26,153 bases of DNA from Pelargonium cotyledonis. Taxonomy: Eukaryota; Streptophyta; Magnoliopsida; Geraniales; Geraniaceae. The notes below the pieces were generated by a model, which worked only from the letters and a program-made list of their open reading frames with translations, was not told the DNA's origin and made no database searches. Position 1 is the stretch's first letter. Every line of letters starts with the position of its first letter. A program made the position numbers and the translations under genes. Shown piece by piece: positions 22,736 through 26,153 of the stretch. The stretch is from NCBI GenBank assembly GCA_036897625.1, contig JAYMTA010000606.1:1-26153 (forward strand). The letters are read 5' to 3'.

Positions 22736-23099
22736 AAATAGAGAATCCGAGGATAATGAAAATACAATTCACGTTCACAAGTAGCCAGAAATTCTTGCCA
22801 CCACAATCATTTAATGCACACTTAAATTCCTCATTCTCCTTCTTCCTTTGTCCAAACATATCATTCATGTTCATGCCAAACCCAATCTCACTACACCATT
22901 TCATTTGAAAACGCACAGAGAGTCTGAATCAGCAAAAAAGGGTCACATGGAGCTTAAAAATCACAACTTTACAGTAACGTGACACCATTTAAACCCAAAC
23001 TGCTCTCTTCCTTCACTCCTTCCCCTATACATATCCCGCGCCTTTCACCTCTTTTCTTCACTCTCACTCACTCACTCACTCACTCACCACCAAAGCGAC
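22736..23099 (+). promoter_or_regulatory. Proximal promoter and 5' leader of the DREB2F-like gene
   Basis: This stretch holds no ORF of its own. A weak TATA-like tatacata lies about 75 bases before the start codon (near 23025), followed by a C/T-rich leader with CACT repeats. A DRE-type core (accgac) is farther up at 22223-22228, inside the degenerate element. The start codon at 23100 has G at -3 and G at +4. Confidence 0.4.
23065..23087. repeat. (CACT)n microsatellite in the DREB2F-like leader
   Basis: Five CACT units plus CAC end 12 bases before the start codon at 23100. Pyrimidine-rich repeats of this kind are frequent in plant 5' leaders and may vary in length between alleles. Confidence 0.85.
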
Positions 23100-23957
23100 A
23101 TGGAAAATTGCAGAAGATCTCCCCTCAAGCCATGGAAGAAAGGCCCGACGCGAGGCAAAGGCGGTCCCCAGAACGCGTCCTGCGAGTACCGAGGAGTCCG
23201 CCAAAGAACTTGGGGGAAATGGGTTGCAGAGATCAGAGAGCCCAGGAAGAGAACCAGACTCTGGCTCGGCTCTTTTGCCACTGCAGAAGAAGCTGCATTG
23301 GCCTATGATGAAGCTGCAACAAAACTATATGGCCCTGAAGCTTATCTCAATCTTCCCCATCGCCATCATCATCATCATCATCAACAAAACTCATATTCCA
23401 ATTCCAAGTTCAAATGGGTTCCTTCCAAGAACTTCATTTCCATGTTCCCTTCCTACAATTTGCTCAACCTCAATGCCCAGCCCAGTGTCCATGTCATTCA
23501 CCAGAGGCTACAAGAGTTCAAGAAAAGGGCTGCTCACAAACAAGCCTCCTCTTCCACTTCATCTTCTTCCGGTGACTCGAAATCTGAAGCTCAGATCACC
23601 AACGACAAGCTAATCGAATGTCCCGGAGAGAAGGAAAAAGATGCAGCAATCTCGGAAAAGATGCAGCAACATCATGAAGAGAAGCCACAGATTGATCTGA
23701 ATGAGTTTCTTCAGCAACTTGGCATACTAAAAGCAGATACTTGGTCACAAGACACTGATCATACCACAGAAAGCATTGCAGTACCAGAATCATCGGAACA
23801 AAACAATGAACTTGCTGTTTATGCAGAAAATGATTTCAACTGGGATTCACTGATTGAGATGCATGGACTTGAAGATTATGAAGGTGCAGAAGGCAGTGCG
23901 TTCCAGGTTTATGATCTTCACGATGAACTGACCTTCCCGACCATTTGGAACTTCTGA
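23100..23957 (+). CDS. DREB2F: DREB2F-like AP2/ERF transcription factor, complete, single exon, 285 residues
   Basis: The N-terminus has a basic [15 protein letters not shown] motif (11-25), typical of DREB2 (A-2) proteins and a likely nuclear signal. One AP2 domain follows at about 30-86: [19 protein letters not shown], then W-L-G-S-F, A-Y-D-E-A-A and A-Y-L-N-L-P. The DREB-type Val (V42) and Glu (E47) at AP2 positions 14 and 19 favour binding to A/GCCGAC elements over the GCC box. A six-His run (89-94) encoded by CAT repeats follows. Conserved downstream blocks are [39 protein letters not shown] and an acidic C-terminus with W-D-S-L-I-E-M and F-P-T-I-W. These blocks match Arabidopsis DREB2F (At3g57600) as I remember it. 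Nuclear action in drought or heat responses is inferred from the subfamily. It is convergent with the helicase gene. Confidence 0.92.
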   Translation: MENCRRSPLKPWKKGPTRGKGGPQNASCEYRGVRQRTWGKWVAEIREPRKRTRLWLGSFATAEEAALAYDEAATKLYGPEAYLNLPHRHHHHHHQQNSYSNSKFKWVPSKNFISMFPSYNLLNLNAQPSVHVIHQRLQEFKKRAAHKQASSSTSSSSGDSKSEAQITNDKLIECPGEKEKDAAISEKMQQHHEEKPQIDLNEFLQQLGILKADTWSQDTDHTTESIAVPESSEQNNELAVYAENDFNWDSLIEMHGLEDYEGAEGSAFQVYDLHDELTFPTIWNF

Positions 23958-24256
23958 AATGGTCGGAAGATTTTGAATTAGTTAGACTTGTGTAACGACC
24001 CGAATGCTTTTCCCATGCCAATTTTTGTGACCTTTAAAGTTAGTTTCAATTGGCTTTGTAGTAGTGACTTAACAATAGGCTATAAATTACTTGGTTTTAG
24101 ATGTTGTGAAGTTTCATGGCTATATGTTGGTGCTAGGCAGCAGTATTATCTCTAGGTAGCAGACATCTACAGAAGAAATTGGCTCATATGATGATCATAA
24201 AAAATAAGGAAGATAAGTGTTAACTTTATGTTGTGTTCTTCAAAGAATGATAAGTC
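23958..24256 (+). other. 3' flank of the DREB2F-like gene
   Basis: Probably includes the 3' untranslated region. No canonical AATAAA signal is evident close to the stop codon, and no other structure was recognised. Confidence 0.4.
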
Positions 24257-24350
24257 TTTTTTTTTTTTTTTCCTAACAAACAAGCGTATCAACTGAGAAT
24301 CGAACATCTTATTTCTTTCTTGGTCAGTGGTGCATTGAACCAGCAAAAAT
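24257..24350 (-). mobile_element. Short SINE-like tRNA-derived retroposon
   Basis: Read on the minus strand, the segment has an A-box-like tggttcaatgcacc, then 37 bases from its start a B-box-like gttcgattctc, then a short 3' part ending in a 15-base A tract (T run at 24257-24271 on the plus strand). This order and spacing match the internal RNA polymerase III promoter of tRNA-derived SINEs. No full tRNA cloverleaf is present, so it is not a functional tRNA. Flanking duplications were not found. Confidence 0.55.
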
Positions 24351-25335
24351 ACAGGTTGTGACAGAGCTACAATATTTGATAAGAGTAGGACACTATTTTT
24401 CAAAATTCATTTACTACTTCGTTTTACACTAAAATGTTGACGTAGAATATCAGTATATTACACAAAAATTATATTACAACTGCATGCATATAATATTCCA
24501 TACGTCAGAAACTACGAAACTCATCTACAAGTTCTCATGTTTTGAATATGCTTCGTAATTTGCTATATGTAACAAAAAAATTAAAGTATTAACCATTGAT
24601 TCACCCTTTGATTTTGCAACATTTTCTTAATTACATTCATAACAGAGAACATTCTTCCAACTTCAATAATTTGTAAACAAATAGAAGCACCTCATTTTTT
24701 TTTCACTCCACCATTATTTTTGCAAGATCTAAAGGACCTTTCAAGTGTTGAAATTCTAGACTAGCACATACATTCTGAAAATATGAATCAATTTGAAAAC
24801 CATGAACATTAATATCAATAGGAGAAAAGTCGATAGGATAGAACTTGGATAGTTGAAGTAGTCTTTTACTGTCAAATGCCTTGAATGAATCTAGATTAGC
24901 ACAGACATTCGGTATGAGCCACTTATTCGAGCATTCGACTTCTGCATTTGATGATCTATAGCATAATTGAACAAGTCATGGCGGAAATAATGCAAGATTG
25001 TAAACTCCTAAGCATTGCAACGTGATATGTCCAATTGAACAAATATCTCACCCATATTAAGAATAATAATATCTTCTGAAGAGCAAAATAAATAGACATA
25101 GCTAAAAGAAAAAGTTTCATTTACCTCGTCTCATCAAACAGAATCTCTTTTTTCTTCTACCTAGCAGCAAAACAATTTTTCTCTTTCTTTCTTTTCAGCT
25201 GAGTACCATTTTTTCTGATCCAACTCAAAAGTAACAGAAGCTTTTGGAATCCTCTCTTAGACCTAATCTTTCAGAACTTAACAAAGCAAACAATGATGGC
25301 ACTTTGACAAAGACCCTTCTCCCCAAGTATTTTGT
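24351..25335. other. Intergenic DNA between convergent genes
   Basis: AT-rich and without a recognisable gene, repeat array or RNA. The part nearest 25335 should contain the 3' untranslated region of the minus-strand helicase gene. Confidence 0.45.
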
Positions 25336-25959
25336 TCACTCATTGCCATACTCTGAGGCACTCAAATATTCACCATTTTCCTCAAAATACTCAATTAAAC
25401 GCTTCAAGAACTTATCACTACTTACTGTCTCAGTGTCACAAACAAGACAACACTGCCTTCTTGATCGTGTCACAGCCACATTCATTCGTCTGTGATCACT
25501 GAGGAAACCCACCTGCAAAATTTTGGAAAGAACCAAAGTTCAAATCTATTATTCTATAAACTCAACACTAATGGAGGCTTTTTTTTTTTTTTACCTCTTT
25601 CTTGGAATTAGATCGAACCATTGATATAATAATAGCTTCCTTCTCCCGGCCTTGGAAGCCATCAACAGTTGAGATTTCCATGTCTTTTAACTTGTCTTCA
25701 TTGTTTCTCATCATCCTCAGTATGACAACCTAGAACACCACTTGCAGTATAAATAACCAAAAACTTTCAGGTATTAGTATGCAATATAAAATGAATGAAT
25801 AAAAACTTTCATACTTGTGCAGCATATGGAGTAATAATTCCAATATCAGAAGCCCGGACGCCACAGTTTACAAGTCTCTTTGCATGGGCCATCGCAACCT
25901 CAGCTTCACCCTCATTCAATGTGCTATCCTCTTCATCCTTCTTTTCTTCCATGTCACAC
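25336..25959 (-). CDS. SMUBP-2/IGHMBP2-type UPF1-family helicase, C-terminal part (last three exons)
   Basis: Minus-strand exons 25815-25959, 25595-25729 and 25336-25512 join in phase and encode the last 151 residues; the rest lies beyond the right edge. Superfamily 1 motifs appear in order: motif IV in exon one ([10 protein letters not shown]), motif V in exon two ([11 protein letters not shown]) and motif VI in exon three ([12 protein letters not shown]). The tail has C-D-T-E-T-V-S-S and [10 protein letters not shown]. This combination matches the plant DNA-binding protein SMUBP-2-like family (Arabidopsis At2g03270 from memory), relatives of human IGHMBP2, ATP-driven 5'-3' RNA/DNA helicases. 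Motif VI carries the arginines that contact ATP. The stop at 25336-25338 closely follows the helicase core, so no R3H or zinc-finger tail like that of IGHMBP2 is present. Confidence 0.9.
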
Positions 25960-26153
25960 CTGTAATACATCAACATGTACCACTTGAATAGTAATATAGA
26001 GTTACAGTTCCTAATATAAGACACAAAGTACTCAAAATCATATGGTAACAAAATGAACCCTTTCAATTTCTTGAGTCATATGTGTTAAATTTCAATAACG
26101 GGCTAAATATAATGGCTTGGGCTTCCCCTACTAAAAAGGCAACCCTATTAATA
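25960..26153 (-). other. Intron of the SMUBP-2-like gene reaching the window edge
   Basis: No continuation of the helicase reading frame is seen here. The minus strand shows an acceptor ending tattacag directly before the exon at 25959, so this is intron sequence and the upstream exons are outside the window. Confidence 0.6.

Noticed and set aside
24295..24344. A possible tRNA gene because of A- and B-box-like motifs
   Set aside because: No acceptor or anticodon stem can be formed, and a poly(A) tract follows; a SINE fits better.
1..26153. CRISPR arrays, prophage, operons, autonomous transposons or retroviral genes
   Set aside because: No spaced direct repeats, no transposase, integrase or reverse transcriptase reading frame, and gene structure is clearly nuclear plant.

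Overview
The window is nuclear DNA of a flowering plant, most likely a eudicot. The evidence is many short GT-AG introns, AT-rich intergenic DNA, several short non-autonomous transposons of plant type, and four proteins from plant or plant-like families (an ARM/HEAT giant, a PHD plus telobox-Myb protein, a DREB2F-type AP2/ERF factor, and an IGHMBP2/SMUBP-2-type helicase). The species cannot be named from the sequence. No virus, organelle or prokaryotic segment was seen.

Layout. 1-599: upstream DNA holding a foldback repeat. 600-12388 (+): a complete 24-exon gene for a 1103-residue ARM/HEAT-repeat protein; all exon phases close without a break. Its introns hold a (CA)n microsatellite, a long T tract, a 266-bp inverted-repeat element and one candidate in-frame cassette exon. 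12389-14929: gene-poor DNA with a clear Stowaway-type MITE (12622-12797). 14930-15121 (+): a 63-residue GC-rich small ORF that looks genuine. 15122-17599: AT-rich spacer, a second foldback element and the leader of the next gene, which carries two upstream ORFs. 17600-20716 (+): a complete 6-exon gene for a 713-residue protein with a central PHD finger and a C-terminal telobox-like Myb/SANT domain. 20717-23099: spacer with GA/GT microsatellites and a degenerate terminal-inverted-repeat element. 23100-23957 (+): a single-exon DREB2F-like transcription factor of 285 residues. 23958-25335: spacer with a short SINE-like, tRNA-related element on the minus strand. 25336-25959 (-): the last three exons of a UPF1-family helicase like SMUBP-2, running off the right edge and convergent with the DREB gene.

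The genes do not form an operon or an obvious pathway. Three of them are linked to gene control or nucleic acids (chromatin reader, stress transcription factor, helicase). From memory, the Arabidopsis ARM-repeat gene At3g57570 and DREB2F (At3g57600) are also close neighbours, so this probably reflects conserved angiosperm microsynteny. No undescribed system was demonstrated. The most useful leads are the little-studied PHD-telobox protein with its overlapping upstream ORF, the 63-residue microprotein gene, and three candidate alternative-splicing sites.
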